Source: Saprospiraceae bacterium
GTDB lineage: Bacteria > Bacteroidota > Bacteroidia > Chitinophagales > Saprospiraceae
Reading direction: 5' to 3'
DNA: 46,938 nt
Assembly (NCBI GenBank): GCA_021604865.1
Contig: BQJU01000055.1
Span: forward strand, 1-46,938
Part shown: positions 7,752-18,902 of the stretch, one piece after another
How positions within the stretch are numbered: position 1 is the first letter of the stretch
How the letters are laid out: every line of letters starts with the position of its first letter
Notes under the pieces: generated by a model
The model's database searches: none
What the model was told of the DNA's origin: nothing
What the model saw: only the letters and a program-made list of their open reading frames with translations
Program-made: the position numbers and the translations under genes

Positions 7752-10700
7752 TTACATATTCCGCCGATACTGACCGCCTACCTCATAAAGTGCATTGGTA
7801 ATTTGTCCCAAAGAACAATACTTCGTCGTTTCTATCAACTGTTCAAAAGTATTGCCATTGGTGATGGCTACTTCCTGAAGTTGACGCAGCAAGGCTTCTG
7901 ATTTATCTTCGTTGACTTTTTTTAGATTTTCTAAGGTCTTGATCTGGTTTTTCTTTTCTTCTTCGGTGGCTCTGATGACTTCCTTGGGAATAATGGTTGG
8001 TGAGCCATCCTTACTCAGGAATGTATTAACGCCGATTATTGGCAGTTCGCCGGTATGTTTGAGGGTTTCATAATACAGGCTTTCATCCTGGATTTTTCCA
8101 CGTTGATACATGGTTTCCATAGCTCCCAATACGCCACCACGTTCGGTGATGCGATCAAACTCTAACAATACGGCTTCTTCAACGAGCTCGGTCAGTTCGT
8201 CAATAATGAATGCTCCTTGAAGTGGGTTCTCATTTTTGGCTAGTCCAAGCTCATTGTTGATGATCAATTGGATGGCCATGGCCCGCCGTACACTCTCTTC
8301 AGTGGGTGTGGTGATGGCCTCATCATAGGCATTCGTGTGCAGGGAATTACAATTGTCGTAAATAGCATAAAGTGCCTGCAAAGTAGTGCGGATATCATTG
8401 AAGGAAATTTCCTGTGCGTGTAGGGAGCGGCCCGAGGTTTGAATGTGGTATTTCAGCTTCTGGGAACGGTCATTGCCTTTGTATTTTTGTTTCATGGCTT
8501 TCGCCCAAATACGACGGGCTACCCGACCGATGACGGCATATTCGGGATCTGTTCCATTGGAGAAGAAGAACGACAGGTTGGGGGCAAAATCGTCGATATT
8601 CATACCACGGGATAGGTAATATTCCACGAAAGTGAAGCCATTGGCCAGGGTAAATGCCAGCTGGCTAATCGGATTGGCCCCAGCTTCTGCAATATGGTAA
8701 CCAGAAATGGAAACCGAATAGAAATTTTTCACTTGATGGCCGATGAAATAGGCTTGCACATCGCCCATTAGGCGCAAGGAGAACTCCGTGGAAAAGATGC
8801 AGGTATTTTGTGCTTGATCTTCCTTGAGAATATCGGCTTGTACGGTGCCCCGAACGGAAGAAAGCGCCTTGGCTTTTAACTCGTTGTAGATGGCGGGCTC
8901 CAACACCTGGTCGCCGGTAAGGCCGAGCAACATCAAACCAAGGGAGTCATTGCCTTTCGGGATTGATTCGTAATAGGTTGGCCGTTGTAAACCCCGATCA
9001 TCGTAACGGGCTTTAAATTGAGCCTCAACTAAGTGTTCTAGGCCATTTTCACGGATATAACGCTCGCACTGCTGGTCAATAGCGGCATTCATAAAGAAGG
9101 CACAAATTGTCGCGGCAGGACCATTGATGGTCATCGAAACAGAGGTCTTTGGATCACAAAGGTCAAAGCCGGAATACAACTTTTTGGCATCATCCAAACA
9201 ACATATACTTACTCCTGAATTGCCGACTTTACCATAAATATCGGGGCGGTAATCCGGATCTTCACCGTAGAGGGTCACCGAATCAAAGGCCGTGGAAAGC
9301 CGGTTGGCTGGGGTGTCCATCGACAGGTAGTGGAAGCGTTTGTTGGTACGTTCCGGGCCACCTTCTCCGGCAAACATACGGGTAGGATCTTCTCCTTTGC
9401 GTTTGAATGGAAAAACACCAGCGGTATAGGGGAATTCCCCCGGAACATTTTCCTGCAAGCTCCAGTGTAATATCTCTCCCCAGTCCTGATACCGAGGCAA
9501 TACAACCCGTGGAATCCGGGAATGTGAAAGTGACTTTGTGAAAGTTGGCACTTTGATTTCGCGATTTCTTACCTGATATACGTATTCATCTGCGGCATAG
9601 GCGGCCTTCTTTTTTTCCCAATTGTCGAGAATGCGGTTACAGCGGCCGTCGAGATCTAATGCCAGATCATCGTAGGTTTGTTGGATGCCTTTGAGTATTT
9701 TATCCTTGTCTTCCAATTCCTGTTTTGCCACCGCTTCCAGGGCTTGTTTTAATCCAAACAAGCGGCGTGCAATTTCACATTGCCGGTCGACCCAGCGGTC
9801 ATATTGGCGATTGTTTTCAGAGATTTCTGATAGATAGCGGGTCCGGCTAGGCGGAATGATATAAATTTTTTCACTTTCGCCATCAATGTTTCCAAAACCG
9901 GATTTCAGCGTTGCGCCGGTTTTTTCAACAATTTTATCCATCAATCGACGGTACAAAAGGCTGGTGCCAGGGTCATTGAATTGGGAAGCAATGGTACCGT
10001 AAACCGGCATTTGTTCCATAGGCGTGTCCCAGTATTGATGATTGCGTTGGTATTGTTTTTTGACATCGCGCAAAGCATCCTGAGCGCCGCGTTTATCAAA
10101 TTTATTGAGGGCGATCATATCGGCAAAGTCGAGCATGTCAATTTTTTCCAGCTGAGTAGCAGCGCCGTATTCCGGTGTCATCACATAAAGTGATACATCA
10201 GAATGATCCACGATTTCCGTATCCGACTGTCCGATGCCCGAAGTTTCCAGGATGATCAAATCATAACTGGCGGCTTTGAGGATATCGACAGCTGCCTGCA
10301 CGTGTTTAGACAAGGCCAGATTCGACTGTCGGGTAGCCAGAGAACGCATATACGCCCGTGGATTGATCACGGAATTCATACGAATGCGGTCGCCGAGTAA
10401 CGCACCTCCTGTTTTGCGTTTGGAGGGGTCGACGGAAATGATGGCAATGGTTTTTTTAGGAAAATCAATTAAAAATCGGCGGACCAATTCGTCCACTAAA
10501 CTAGATTTTCCAGCTCCGCCCGTACCGGTAATGCCCAGCACCGGAACATGTTTGTTGGCGATTTCTTTCCGCAAATCATCCATCCACTTCCGGTTTTCCA
10601 CAGGGAAGTTCTCGATAGCGGATATTAGGCGTGCAATAGCATGTGGGTCTTGCTTTTTGAAGTCTTTCAATTCACCATTCACACTAAATCCAAGCGGAAA

Positions 10701-11132
10701 ATCACATTGTTTCAAGACATCATTAATCATACCCTGTAACCCCAAAGTCCGGCCATCATCCGGGGAATAAATACGATCGATTCCATAGGCTTGCAATTCT
10801 TCGATCTCGGAGGGCAAAATGGTGCCACCTCCGCCGCCGAAGATTTTAATATGTCCTGCCCCGTTTTCATGAAGCAGGTCGTACATGTATTTGAAAAATT
10901 CATTGTGCCCACCCTGATAGGATGTAATGGCAATACCCTGTACATCCTCCTGGACGGCGGTACTGACAATTTCCTGAACGGAGCGATTATGCCCGAGGTG
11001 GATGATCTCTGCTCCCGAACTTTGCATGATACGGCGCATGATATTGATGGCTGCATCGTGTCCGTCAAAGAGCGAGGCTGCGGTTACGATCCGCACTTTA
11101 TTTTGTGGTGAATAGGGTGCTATCTTTTCCAT
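7752..11132 (-). CDS. icmF: Fused isobutyryl-CoA mutase IcmF
   Basis: This 1126-aa protein joins three modules in the IcmF order. A B12-binding domain (about 10-145) has SLFDGHDAA (Asp23, His25) and a glycine run at 99-103. A MeaB-type G-protein chaperone (about 190-420) has the P-loop GTGGAGKS (203-210) and a NKFD base-recognition motif. An acyl-CoA mutase barrel (about 560-1100) follows. Free methylmalonyl-CoA mutase is normally two subunits with a separate MeaB, so the fusion points to IcmF, which isomerises isobutyryl-CoA and n-butyryl-CoA in valine and short-chain fatty acid metabolism. A role with other branched acyl-CoAs (isovaleryl/pivalyl) is possible. It needs adenosylcobalamin, and no B12 riboswitch is evident in the 216-nt leader. 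Confidence 0.92.
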   Translation of the reverse strand: MEKIAPYSPQNKVRIVTAASLFDGHDAAINIMRRIMQSSGAEIIHLGHNRSVQEIVSTAVQEDVQGIAITSYQGGHNEFFKYMYDLLHENGAGHIKIFGGGGGTILPSEIEELQAYGIDRIYSPDDGRTLGLQGMINDVLKQCDFPLGFSVNGELKDFKKQDPHAIARLISAIENFPVENRKWMDDLRKEIANKHVPVLGITGTGGAGKSSLVDELVRRFLIDFPKKTIAIISVDPSKRKTGGALLGDRIRMNSVINPRAYMRSLATRQSNLALSKHVQAAVDILKAASYDLIILETSGIGQSDTEIVDHSDVSLYVMTPEYGAATQLEKIDMLDFADMIALNKFDKRGAQDALRDVKKQYQRNHQYWDTPMEQMPVYGTIASQFNDPGTSLLYRRLMDKIVEKTGATLKSGFGNIDGESEKIYIIPPSRTRYLSEISENNRQYDRWVDRQCEIARRLFGLKQALEAVAKQELEDKDKILKGIQQTYDDLALDLDGRCNRILDNWEKKKAAYAADEYVYQVRNREIKVPTFTKSLSHSRIPRVVLPRYQDWGEILHWSLQENVPGEFPYTAGVFPFKRKGEDPTRMFAGEGGPERTNKRFHYLSMDTPANRLSTAFDSVTLYGEDPDYRPDIYGKVGNSGVSICCLDDAKKLYSGFDLCDPKTSVSMTINGPAATICAFFMNAAIDQQCERYIRENGLEHLVEAQFKARYDDRGLQRPTYYESIPKGNDSLGLMLLGLTGDQVLEPAIYNELKAKALSSVRGTVQADILKEDQAQNTCIFSTEFSLRLMGDVQAYFIGHQVKNFYSVSISGYHIAEAGANPISQLAFTLANGFTFVEYYLSRGMNIDDFAPNLSFFFSNGTDPEYAVIGRVARRIWAKAMKQKYKGNDRSQKLKYHIQTSGRSLHAQEISFNDIRTTLQALYAIYDNCNSLHTNAYDEAITTPTEESVRRAMAIQLIINNELGLAKNENPLQGAFIIDELTELVEEAVLLEFDRITERGGVLGAMETMYQRGKIQDESLYYETLKHTGELPIIGVNTFLSKDGSPTIIPKEVIRATEEEKKNQIKTLENLKKVNEDKSEALLRQLQEVAITNGNTFEQLIETTKYCSLGQITNALYEVGGQYRRNM

Positions 11133-11158
11133 GGTTTTACTGCACTTGATTAGGACTG

Positions 11159-11166
11159 CAAAGATA
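11159..11166 (-). promoter_or_regulatory. Probable -7 box of the icmF promoter
   Basis: The minus strand reads TATCTTTG (TAnnTTTG consensus), 27 nt upstream of the icmF start. No clean -33 TTG is present at the expected spacing, so support is moderate. The rest of the 11133-11348 gap shows nothing else I can name. Confidence 0.4.
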
Positions 11167-11348
11167 GGCTTTTTTGTTTGATGCTTTGACGCTTAATGGA
11201 AACCTGTTTTTGTAATCAATCTACCTCTACCATTCCAAGATGATAATATACGTACCAATGAATTTTGGAACAATGACCTTCCGTTTCTCGATAATTAAAG
11301 CGCAAGAATGGAAAACCAACCTAAGGTTTCCATCCTTGCATTTGTCCT

Positions 11349-13637
11349 TTATTTTCCTTGTGCATCCACAACTGCCAGGGCAATCATATCTACAATCTCC
11401 CGAACGGAAGCCCCTAATTGAAGCACATGCACTGGCTTTTTTAATCCCATTACTATGGGGCCGATTTTTTCAATGCCCGCCACTTCTTTGACCAGGTTAT
11501 AGGCAATATTGGAGGATGAAAGATTTGGGAATATCAAGGTATTGGCCCGGCCATCTGCGAGGTCACTGAAGGGATGGTTTTCTTTGAGCAGGTCGGTATC
11601 AAAGGCCAGGTGAGCCTGCATTTCACCGTCAACAATCATGTTTGGGTGTTTTTCCTTAAGAATGGCTACAGCTTTGCGCATTTTTACAGCACCAATGCCA
11701 TCTGATACTGAGCCGAAGTTGGAATAGGTCACCAAAGCAATGCGTGGTTTGATGTTAAATTTCTCTACCTGACGGGCAGCTAATTCTGTGATTTCTACAA
11801 TCTCGTCAACGCTAGGGTCAAAGTTAATGGTTGTATCTGCCAAAAAAAGCGGACCAAAACGACTCATCAAAATATACATGCCAGACACTCTGTTCACTTC
11901 CGCTTGCCGGCCGATAATATTTAGTGCAGGACGAATGGTATCGGGGTAATTACGGGTCAACCCACCGATCATCGCATCGGCGGCTCCCGTTTCCACCATC
12001 ATAGCACCGTAATAATTGCGCCTGTTCATCAAGCTATGAGCCTCCGGTTGTGTGACACCTTTCCGCTTCCGTTTCTCATAAAACAAATCCGCATATTGTT
12101 GCAATGTGCTTATTTCCTGTTCATTTTCGGGGTTGTAAGGATCAATAATGACCGTTTGAGGTAACTCGATACTATTCTCCTCAAGTAGTCTTTTAATCTT
12201 TTTGACACTGCCCAATAGAATCGGTGTAGCAATTTTTTCTTCAATAGCCACTCGCACAGCTTTTAAAACGGATAGGTTTTCAGCATCCGCAAAGACAACT
12301 CTCTTCGGATTTTGCCGGGCTTTGGTAAGGATGATTTTGGTGAGGTTATTACCCTGTCCAAGGCGTTTCAACAGTTGTTCACGATAGGCGTCCCAATCTG
12401 TAATCGGATCTTTGGCTACCCCTGCTTCCATGGCTGCTTTGGCAACTGCCGGAGCCACAGTAGTCAACAATCGTGGATCGACGGGTTTGGGGATGATGTA
12501 ATTTTTTCCAAAGGTAAGGTTGGCTTCTCCATAGGCCAGGTTGACAATCTCCGGGACCGGTAGCTTTGCCAGTTCTGCCAATGACCTGACCGCTGCCAAC
12601 TTCATTGCTTCGTTGATAACTTTCGAACGAACATCAAGTGCGCCCCTGAAAATGTAGGGAAATCCCAATACATTATTCACCTGATTGGGATAGTCTGATC
12701 GGCCGGTAGCCATAATAATATCCTCCCGCGCAGCAATCGCCTTTTCATAGGCAATTTCAGGATCGGGGTTGGCCAATGCAAATACCACGCAATTCTTCGC
12801 CATGGCTTTGATCATTTCCTGGTTGAGGATATCACCTCTTGATAAACCAATAAACACGTCAACTCCCCTCATTGCCTCCTTCAGGGTAATATCAGCAGGC
12901 AGGTTGCTGTTAACAAATTCTGCTTTTTTGCCATCCAGGTTGGTGCGGGCAGGATGAATGAGTCCCTTGCTATCAAACATAAAAATATTGGCCTTGTCAG
13001 CCCCAAGTGCTACGTAAAGCCGGGTACAGGATATCGCAGAAGCACCAGCTCCATTTACGATAATTTTGACTTTGCTGATATCCTTATCTACCAATTCCAG
13101 CGCATTTAATAAGGCTGCTGAGCTGATAATGGCTGTACCGTGTTGGTCATCGTGCATGACCGGAATATTCAATTCCGATTTTAGTCGCTCTTCAATCTCA
13201 AAACAGTCCGGAGCAGAAATATCTTCCAGGTTGATGCCACCAAAAGTGGGTTCCATAATTTTTACAGTTCGGACAAACTCATCAACATCTTTGGTATTTA
13301 GCTCGATGTCGAAACAATCGATATCTGCATAAATTTTAAATAAAAGGCCCTTTCCTTCCATCACTGGTTTGCCGGCTTCAGGGCCAATGTCACCAAGGCC
13401 TAATACTGCCGTACCATTGCTGATCACCGCTACCAGGTTGCCCTTGGCCGTATATTTGTACACATCATCCGGATTGTCACGAATAGCCAGACAAGGGTCG
13501 GCTACTCCCGGAGAGTATGCCAGAGATAGATCGCGTTGATTGGCCGTTTCTTTTGAAGGAATGACTTCAATTTTTCCAGGCCGGCCTTTGGCATGGTAGT
13601 GTAAGGCTTCTTCTCGGAGATTTTTTTTAGTACTCAT
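11349..13637 (-). CDS. maeB: NADP-dependent malic enzyme with C-terminal phosphotransacetylase-like domain
   Basis: This enzyme oxidatively decarboxylates malate to pyruvate, giving NADPH. The 762-aa length is typical of the MaeB fusion. The malic domain shows YSPGVADPC (Tyr41), Lys96 in MEGKGLLF, Glu138-Asp139, and the metal site DDQHGTA (163-169). A Rossmann motif GAGASA (196-201) follows. From about residue 430 there is a phosphate acetyl/butyryltransferase-like domain, which in MaeB proteins acts as an acetyl-CoA-responsive regulatory module and usually lacks transferase activity. The ATG at 13637 was chosen; the N-terminus matches the family. Confidence 0.95.
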   Translation of the reverse strand: MSTKKNLREEALHYHAKGRPGKIEVIPSKETANQRDLSLAYSPGVADPCLAIRDNPDDVYKYTAKGNLVAVISNGTAVLGLGDIGPEAGKPVMEGKGLLFKIYADIDCFDIELNTKDVDEFVRTVKIMEPTFGGINLEDISAPDCFEIEERLKSELNIPVMHDDQHGTAIISSAALLNALELVDKDISKVKIIVNGAGASAISCTRLYVALGADKANIFMFDSKGLIHPARTNLDGKKAEFVNSNLPADITLKEAMRGVDVFIGLSRGDILNQEMIKAMAKNCVVFALANPDPEIAYEKAIAAREDIIMATGRSDYPNQVNNVLGFPYIFRGALDVRSKVINEAMKLAAVRSLAELAKLPVPEIVNLAYGEANLTFGKNYIIPKPVDPRLLTTVAPAVAKAAMEAGVAKDPITDWDAYREQLLKRLGQGNNLTKIILTKARQNPKRVVFADAENLSVLKAVRVAIEEKIATPILLGSVKKIKRLLEENSIELPQTVIIDPYNPENEQEISTLQQYADLFYEKRKRKGVTQPEAHSLMNRRNYYGAMMVETGAADAMIGGLTRNYPDTIRPALNIIGRQAEVNRVSGMYILMSRFGPLFLADTTINFDPSVDEIVEITELAARQVEKFNIKPRIALVTYSNFGSVSDGIGAVKMRKAVAILKEKHPNMIVDGEMQAHLAFDTDLLKENHPFSDLADGRANTLIFPNLSSSNIAYNLVKEVAGIEKIGPIVMGLKKPVHVLQLGASVREIVDMIALAVVDAQGK

Positions 13638-13809
13638 AATTTTTAGCTCTTTTTGACAATCGCAATAATAGCAATATTATCCGATAAATCTGGCTTGGTT
13701 TCAGCTCGCATTGCTGACAGGAGGCAGATCGTCAAGACTGAACCAGGGCTGTCAGGCTAAAAATAGTAAAGCATTCAGAAATTTGAGCGCGCAGCGATCT
13801 GACCTGATT

Positions 13810-13853
13810 TCCAAAAACAAAACCGGCCCAACAGGAAAACTCCTATTGGGCCG
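13810..13853 (-). terminator. Intrinsic terminator of the coiled-coil gene
   Basis: CGGCCCAACAGGA (13824-13836) pairs with TCCTATTGGGCCG (13841-13853) with one mismatch and a 4-nt loop. On the minus strand the stem is followed by GTTTTGTTTTTGG. It lies just past the stop codon at 13892. The rest of the 13638-13891 gap shows nothing I recognise. Confidence 0.75.
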
Positions 13854-13891
13854 ATAACGAAAATTATATATTAGAGTAGTTTCAACAGTGG

Positions 13892-14878
13892 TTAGCGTAA
13901 ACGAAACCCAGTTGATCCGAGATATCCTTTGTCGGAATAAACCAACAAATTATACTCTCCAGCTTCCAGATCATCTTTCATTTTGAAAGACATATCTAAA
14001 CGCTGATTAGTTTCCAGATTCACTGCTTTAGTATCGGCAGCATTGATTTTCAAAGGCTCGTTAGCACTTGCAATACTTACTGTTTTGGTAGGAATTTCCG
14101 CTACGGGATTTCCTGCAAGGGTAGTCACTGTCAGGTAAATTTCGCCTTCGCCGCGTCTATCAACGGGCACATTATCCAGGTTAAAGCTGACAACTACCTG
14201 GTCTGCTTGTCTCGCTTTGGAGGTCAGTTTGTCATTTCTTTTCTGAACAGCAATTCTAAAGTTATCAGCCCGATAACCTGCCGGAGCAATGGTCATCAAC
14301 CGCTGATTCAAAGCTTCATTGTTTGCGGATAATTCTGTCAATTGAGCACTGAGTTTATTTACCTCTGTATTTGTCGTAATCAATTCTTCGTTCAGTTCAT
14401 AATTGGCCGTAGACAGTTGTACGTTCTGGTCTTTCAAACCAATTATTTCAGTTTCCAGGTCGACTTTCAGTGCTTCCAATGTGGCTAATTTAGTTTTGAT
14501 TTCTTTCGCATTGGCCTTACTGCTGGCCAATTGTCCGCGCATGTTATCAATTTTACCTTGTAATTCTTCAACTTCCTTAACTTTAGTTTGGATTTCCGTT
14601 GTCAGTGATTCGTTTTCTGTCATTTGGTCATTATAAGACGTTTCCAACTCACCTAGTTGCCCTTCCAGGTTGGTGCGGGTATCATCTAACTGCGTTGACA
14701 GATCAGTAGATTTATCGCTTAGTTTGTTGGTCTGAATACCGAAGTAGACAGAAGTAATGACCGCAATAGCAAGCAATGTTGCTAAGATCCAAACTGTAGT
14801 ATTAGAGGTTGCTGATTGGTTAGAAGAAGCATTATCTCCTTCATTGTAATCCTTGGAATATCTCTTCCAGTCTGCCAT
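13892..14878 (-). CDS. Membrane-anchored coiled-coil protein of unknown function
   Basis: I do not recognise a named family. The 328-aa protein has a short polar N-terminus (1-27), one transmembrane helix (about 29-47), a long heptad-rich coiled coil (about 50-205, rich in Leu, Glu, Lys and Thr), and a globular beta-rich C-terminal domain (206-328). The last domain ends with YNLLVYSDKGYLGSTGFRLR. With the N-terminus cytoplasmic, the coiled coil and C-terminal domain would be periplasmic. The overall shape resembles envelope-spanning or scaffold proteins. It is monocistronic with its own terminator. Some flanking-gene papers call similar proteins cell-shape or division associated; I cannot support that here. 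Confidence 0.75.
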   Translation of the reverse strand: MADWKRYSKDYNEGDNASSNQSATSNTTVWILATLLAIAVITSVYFGIQTNKLSDKSTDLSTQLDDTRTNLEGQLGELETSYNDQMTENESLTTEIQTKVKEVEELQGKIDNMRGQLASSKANAKEIKTKLATLEALKVDLETEIIGLKDQNVQLSTANYELNEELITTNTEVNKLSAQLTELSANNEALNQRLMTIAPAGYRADNFRIAVQKRNDKLTSKARQADQVVVSFNLDNVPVDRRGEGEIYLTVTTLAGNPVAEIPTKTVSIASANEPLKINAADTKAVNLETNQRLDMSFKMKDDLEAGEYNLLVYSDKGYLGSTGFRLR

Positions 14879-15019
14879 AATAAATAGTTTTAATTAACAA
14901 GTGTTAAGCTATTTCATAGGCAAAATCATTAATTTGAAGCGTGTTTAAAATGCGTGTTTATCATCTATCAAACGAAGTTGTTTGACGAATGTTCGGCGAA
15001 TAAAACAAATAAAAAGGAG

Positions 15020-15643
15020 TCACATTTTAGTTACTTCCATCAGTTCACTGATGATCATAGCGGTAGCACCCCATACAATTTTTCCTTCCACGCTGTAATA
15101 AGGGACCTGGCGCAGCGTAATGTTTTGGCCAATCTTCATATCGGTATGTTGAATATTGGTCTTGTCTAAAAAATAATCAAATGGGACTTCCAGAATGGAT
15201 TTTACTTCTGACAACTGAGGCGTAAAGGTGGGGATATGATCTACGAAACCTACGAAGGGATGCACCAGAAAATTACTCACGGGGATATATAATTCAGTGA
15301 GTGAACCGAGCCATTTGATGGATTCCGCAGGTACGCCGACTTCTTCTTCGGCTTCTCGAACCGCAGTATGAAACAAAGATTGATCTTCTGGTTCGCATTT
15401 TCCTCCCGGGAAGCTAATTTGTCCTTTATGCCGATCATTTGCATTGGTAGAATTTCTTTCGATAAGGACCAAATGCCATTGACTTGCTTTAGCATAGAAA
15501 AGCGCCAATACAGAGGCCAATTTTGCCGTGTCAGGCGGAAGGTCATAAGATCGCCGCACGGCATGTGCCATTTTATATTGAGCCTCCGCTCCCGGTAAGG
15601 GGTGGCTTAATTTCTGTCTTAACTGTTGAATAAATACACTCAT
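15020..15643 (-). CDS. Nudix hydrolase, CoA pyrophosphatase type
   Basis: This is a Nudix enzyme of 207 aa that probably cleaves coenzyme A and its derivatives to 4'-phosphopantetheine and 3',5'-ADP. The Nudix box runs from FPGGKCEPED through the metal-binding REAEEEVG. The two-residue longer spacing and the upstream HLVLIERNS segment fit the NudL/PCD1 subfamily rather than MutT. The frame opens at 15718, but the ATG at 15643 (MSVFIQQLRQKL) matches relatives and was chosen. Confidence 0.85.
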   Translation of the reverse strand: MSVFIQQLRQKLSHPLPGAEAQYKMAHAVRRSYDLPPDTAKLASVLALFYAKASQWHLVLIERNSTNANDRHKGQISFPGGKCEPEDQSLFHTAVREAEEEVGVPAESIKWLGSLTELYIPVSNFLVHPFVGFVDHIPTFTPQLSEVKSILEVPFDYFLDKTNIQHTDMKIGQNITLRQVPYYSVEGKIVWGATAMIISELMEVTKM

Positions 15644-15707
15644 TTCACAACAAATAACAAGAAGCGCTAATTTTTGTTGAATAGCACCTTGTCTTGTATT
15701 ACAAAAC

Positions 15708-15735
15708 AGCCCTGACAAAGTGATTTGCCAGGGCT
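15708..15735 (-). terminator. Intrinsic terminator downstream of hemD
   Basis: AGCCCTGACAAA and TTTGCCAGGGCT form a 12-nt stem with one mismatch and a GTGA loop. On the minus strand it is followed by GTTTTG. It separates the DUF4271-hemD operon from the Nudix gene. Confidence 0.75.
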
Positions 15736-15763
15736 ATTTGTTTTAAATGCTTGCTTGAGTTAC

Positions 15764-16546
15764 TCAATCGTCTTTGTTCGATTGCTGTAAATATTTCTCC
15801 AGCGCCATCGTCATTGAAGGAATCTCCGGTTCCGGAGCCTTAATGTTGATGGTTAAGCCATGATCCTCCACAGCTTTGCTGGTGCTATTGCCAAAAACGG
15901 CAATACGCGTTTCATTTTGCTTAAAGTCAGGAAAATTCTCATAAAGTGATTGGATGCCTAATGGACTGAAAAACACCAAGACATCATAGGTGACATCTGT
16001 TAAGTCAGATAGATCACTACTTACAGTCTGGTACATCATCGCATCTTTCCAATTAAACTTGTTCTCATCCAGGAATCTTGAAACATCCTTAGCTCCGAGG
16101 TTAGAACAAGGCAATAAAAAAACTTCATTGCCTTTGTGCTTTTTTAAGGCTGGGGCTAAATCAAGAATCGTCCGTCTACCTGAAAAAACCTTACGCTTCC
16201 GGTATACGATAAACTTTTGGAGATAATTTGAGATCGCTTCGGTTAAACAAAAATACTTGGTGTCCTGAGACATTTTGATTCTCATCTCTTCGCAAATACG
16301 AAAGAAGTGATCTATAGCATTTTTGCTTGTAAAGATAATGGACGAATACTCGTCCGGTTTGACCCGAAATCTACGAAACTCTTTGACTGGGACATCTTCC
16401 ACATGAATGAATTGGCGCCAGTCAATTTGAAGTTCATACTTTTTCTCCAGTTCGTAATAAGGGGAGCGCTCAGGCCTGGGTTGAGAAACAAGGATGGTTT
16501 TTACTTTCTTGTAATCTCCTTCCTTTGCTTTTCCGTTTGCTGCCAT
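15764..16546 (-). CDS. hemD: Uroporphyrinogen-III synthase-like protein (HemD family)
   Basis: The 260-aa protein has the two-lobed HemD layout. It opens with VKTILVSQPRP, then IIFTSKNAIDHFF (about 88-100), VLVFFSPLGIQSL in the second half, and IAVFGNSTSKAVEDHGL near the end. HemD cyclises hydroxymethylbilane to uroporphyrinogen III for heme and corrin synthesis. HemD sequences diverge strongly, so activity is likely but not certain. It follows the DUF4271 gene by 30 nt, a pairing common in Bacteroidota (recalled). Confidence 0.82.
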   Translation of the reverse strand: MAANGKAKEGDYKKVKTILVSQPRPERSPYYELEKKYELQIDWRQFIHVEDVPVKEFRRFRVKPDEYSSIIFTSKNAIDHFFRICEEMRIKMSQDTKYFCLTEAISNYLQKFIVYRKRKVFSGRRTILDLAPALKKHKGNEVFLLPCSNLGAKDVSRFLDENKFNWKDAMMYQTVSSDLSDLTDVTYDVLVFFSPLGIQSLYENFPDFKQNETRIAVFGNSTSKAVEDHGLTINIKAPEPEIPSMTMALEKYLQQSNKDD

Positions 16547-16576
16547 TCAACGAGGATTTTTTAAAAAAATACCTGC

Positions 16577-17491
16577 TTAACCTTGTAACTGCTTAATTAT
16601 CAACTTGGCTAGTACCAGGACAGGTGCTATTTCGATGGTGCAAATATACAACAAAAAGTGGAATTTGTGAAACAACAAATATTTGTTGGTCATGAACAAA
16701 CCTCTCAATGTTCTCAAGCCGTATATTCCAACGATAATCGCGAAGGTAAAATACAATAAAGTCTGAGTGATTAAAGGTGGGGTATAGGCCAGAAATAAAT
16801 TCATCGGAGCCAGGATTAACCCCAAGATGATACTAAAAATCATGATGGTGAAGCTGTAAAGTCTGGCCTCTTTTTCTACAGGAAAAATGTACGCGATTAA
16901 TGACAATACGACATGTTTTAACGTGAAAAGACTGCTGACACCCAAGATTATCTGACCCAGAAATTGCCAATAGGTGTTATTGTCTGTTATACCGTAATGA
17001 CGGAGCAATAAAAAAATGAATACACTTAGATTGATAAAGAAAAAGCTATAAAGGAAAATAAAAGAAATTTTCATGCCAGGGTTTTCCCGATATAACTGAT
17101 TGAGCATCGTATCACTGAAAATAGCGCGCGAGATTTTGCTGTAAAGCGATCGGAAAAGTGTCAGCAAAACTGCTAACAAGATCAAGCAGACCATCATAAC
17201 ACTAAATAGAAACGAATCATAGGCTGTAGAATTGGACTCAATAGGCCTGGGTTTGGCCACTACCTTGGGAGTAGCTACAGGTTTGGGTCGGAAAGAAGAG
17301 GGAGTCTCCTTATTCCGATGAAGGTCGAAGGGGTTACCTTGCTCAACCACTTTACTGGCTGAAGGTGTTTCTACCTTAGGTCCTTCTTTAAGCCTGGGCA
17401 CCATTTCAAACGGATTATTTCCCGATTGAGCTGAAGCCAGACAGGTAAAAGTCCAAATAGAAAGTAGTAAAAATGTAATTCGTTTATTCAA
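16577..17491 (-). CDS. DUF4271 multi-pass membrane protein
   Basis: The 304-aa protein has a signal peptide (1-21) followed by a proline-rich periplasmic stretch (25-88) with two NPF segments. About six membrane helices lie near 95-115, 143-163, 177-201, 212-232, 238-258 and 275-299. The membrane half matches the Bacteroidota DUF4271 family, whose function is unknown. It is the first gene of a two-gene unit with hemD. The consistent partnership might mean a link to tetrapyrrole handling, but this is not shown by the sequence. Confidence 0.8.
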   Translation of the reverse strand: MNKRITFLLLSIWTFTCLASAQSGNNPFEMVPRLKEGPKVETPSASKVVEQGNPFDLHRNKETPSSFRPKPVATPKVVAKPRPIESNSTAYDSFLFSVMMVCLILLAVLLTLFRSLYSKISRAIFSDTMLNQLYRENPGMKISFIFLYSFFFINLSVFIFLLLRHYGITDNNTYWQFLGQIILGVSSLFTLKHVVLSLIAYIFPVEKEARLYSFTIMIFSIILGLILAPMNLFLAYTPPLITQTLLYFTFAIIVGIYGLRTLRGLFMTNKYLLFHKFHFLLYICTIEIAPVLVLAKLIIKQLQG

Positions 17492-17606
17492 AGGCGTAAA
17501 ACTTTTAACCCCAAAAATAAGGAATTCTTGTTAATGTGCTGTTAATGCTTAAAAGTCTGTAAAATTTGGCAATAAATTGCGTTCTTCTTAAGAGTATATT
17601 AGGTTT

Positions 17607-18902
17607 ATGAATAATAAAACGATTACCAGAGTTATTCTATTGGGAGTTATTGCCTTGACGGGCATTATTGGCTTGCAATCTTATTGGGTAACCAGTACCT
17701 GGGATATCAATGAAGAGGATTTTAATAAAAAAATAAATTACGCGCTGTACAATGTAGCCAAATCATTGGCCAATATTAATGACAGTACTTTGCCACCCCG
17801 TGAAATTATCAACCGAAAAACCTCCAACTACTATATTGTCAATCTAGCAGATGAAATCAATTCGGATTATCTCGAATATTTTTTGCAAAAAGAACTGGAA
17901 AGTCTGGCATTAAATATCGACTTCGAATATGCTGTTTTTGATTGCAATACAAATGAAATGGTTTATGGCAACTACTGCAATTATTCGCCTCACATCAAAA
18001 AAGACCTAGTGCTTGGTGATCTCCCCAAAGACAGTAAATTTACCTACTATTTCGGGGTGAAATTTCCCACTCGTTCCGGATATTTATTTGGCAAGATGCA
18101 GTTGTCTATTTTCATTTCCGTGATTTTGCTGATCACTACCTTGTTTTTTGCCTATTCGATGTTTGTTATCCTGCGGCAGAAACGCCTTTCGGAAATGCAA
18201 AAGGATTTTATCAATAATATGACCCATGAATTCAAAACGCCCATTTCAACAATCCGAATTTCTGCTGATGTTTTTCTAAATAACCCAAACATCAAATCCG
18301 ATCCGCGTTTATTACAGTATGCAACGATTATCAAGGAACAGAATCAACGCTTAAACAATCAGGTGGAGAAAGTACTTCAACTGGCAAAAATAGAACAAGG
18401 CAGTTTCCTGCTCAAAATGGAATGTGTAAATCTTAAGGAAATTTTACAAAATATTGGTGAAAGTATCCAGATGCGAGTAGACAAAAGGGGGGGCGATTTT
18501 GATATGGATTTGGGTAGTCAACCCATCTTCGTCATGGCTGATCGGTTACATTTATCCAATATTTTGTACAACCTTCTTGATAATGCTATAAAATACTGTC
18601 GGGAATCGCCCCACATTAAGCTTCGGCTAAAACAAAAAGGGCTAAAGGTGGAGGTGATCATTGAAGATGAAGGTGTGGGCATTCCAAAAGAACACCAGCC
18701 TCGCGTTTTTGATAAATTTTTTCGGGTACCAACTGGTGATGTTCACAATGTTAAAGGTTTTGGCCTGGGTTTGTATTATGTGAAAAATATTTGTGATACG
18801 CACCATTGGAACTTACGGTTATATAGCAAACAGGATTGTGGCACCAAAGTCGAGATAGAAATGCCTTCCATCAAAGAACCAATAAAACTCCGTCAATCAT
18901 GA
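17607..18902 (+). CDS. Sensor histidine kinase
   Basis: The 431-aa protein is a membrane kinase. It has TM1 (about 8-28), a periplasmic sensor region (30-165) without a recognisable domain, TM2 (about 167-189), and no obvious HAMP domain. The HisKA domain carries MTHEFKTP (phospho-acceptor His207). The HATPase_c domain has the N box (LLDNAIKYC), G1 (DEGVGIP) and G2 (GFGLGLYYV). The stop codon overlaps the response regulator start (ATGA), so the two are translationally coupled partners. The signal is unknown. It is divergent from DUF4271, with a 115-nt gap. Confidence 0.93.
   Translation: MNNKTITRVILLGVIALTGIIGLQSYWVTSTWDINEEDFNKKINYALYNVAKSLANINDSTLPPREIINRKTSNYYIVNLADEINSDYLEYFLQKELESLALNIDFEYAVFDCNTNEMVYGNYCNYSPHIKKDLVLGDLPKDSKFTYYFGVKFPTRSGYLFGKMQLSIFISVILLITTLFFAYSMFVILRQKRLSEMQKDFINNMTHEFKTPISTIRISADVFLNNPNIKSDPRLLQYATIIKEQNQRLNNQVEKVLQLAKIEQGSFLLKMECVNLKEILQNIGESIQMRVDKRGGDFDMDLGSQPIFVMADRLHLSNILYNLLDNAIKYCRESPHIKLRLKQKGLKVEVIIEDEGVGIPKEHQPRVFDKFFRVPTGDVHNVKGFGLGLYYVKNICDTHHWNLRLYSKQDCGTKVEIEMPSIKEPIKLRQS

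Noticed and set aside
11133-11348. Cobalamin riboswitch ahead of icmF
   Set aside because: The 216-nt gap lacks a recognisable B12-box, and the promoter leaves only about 20 nt of leader.
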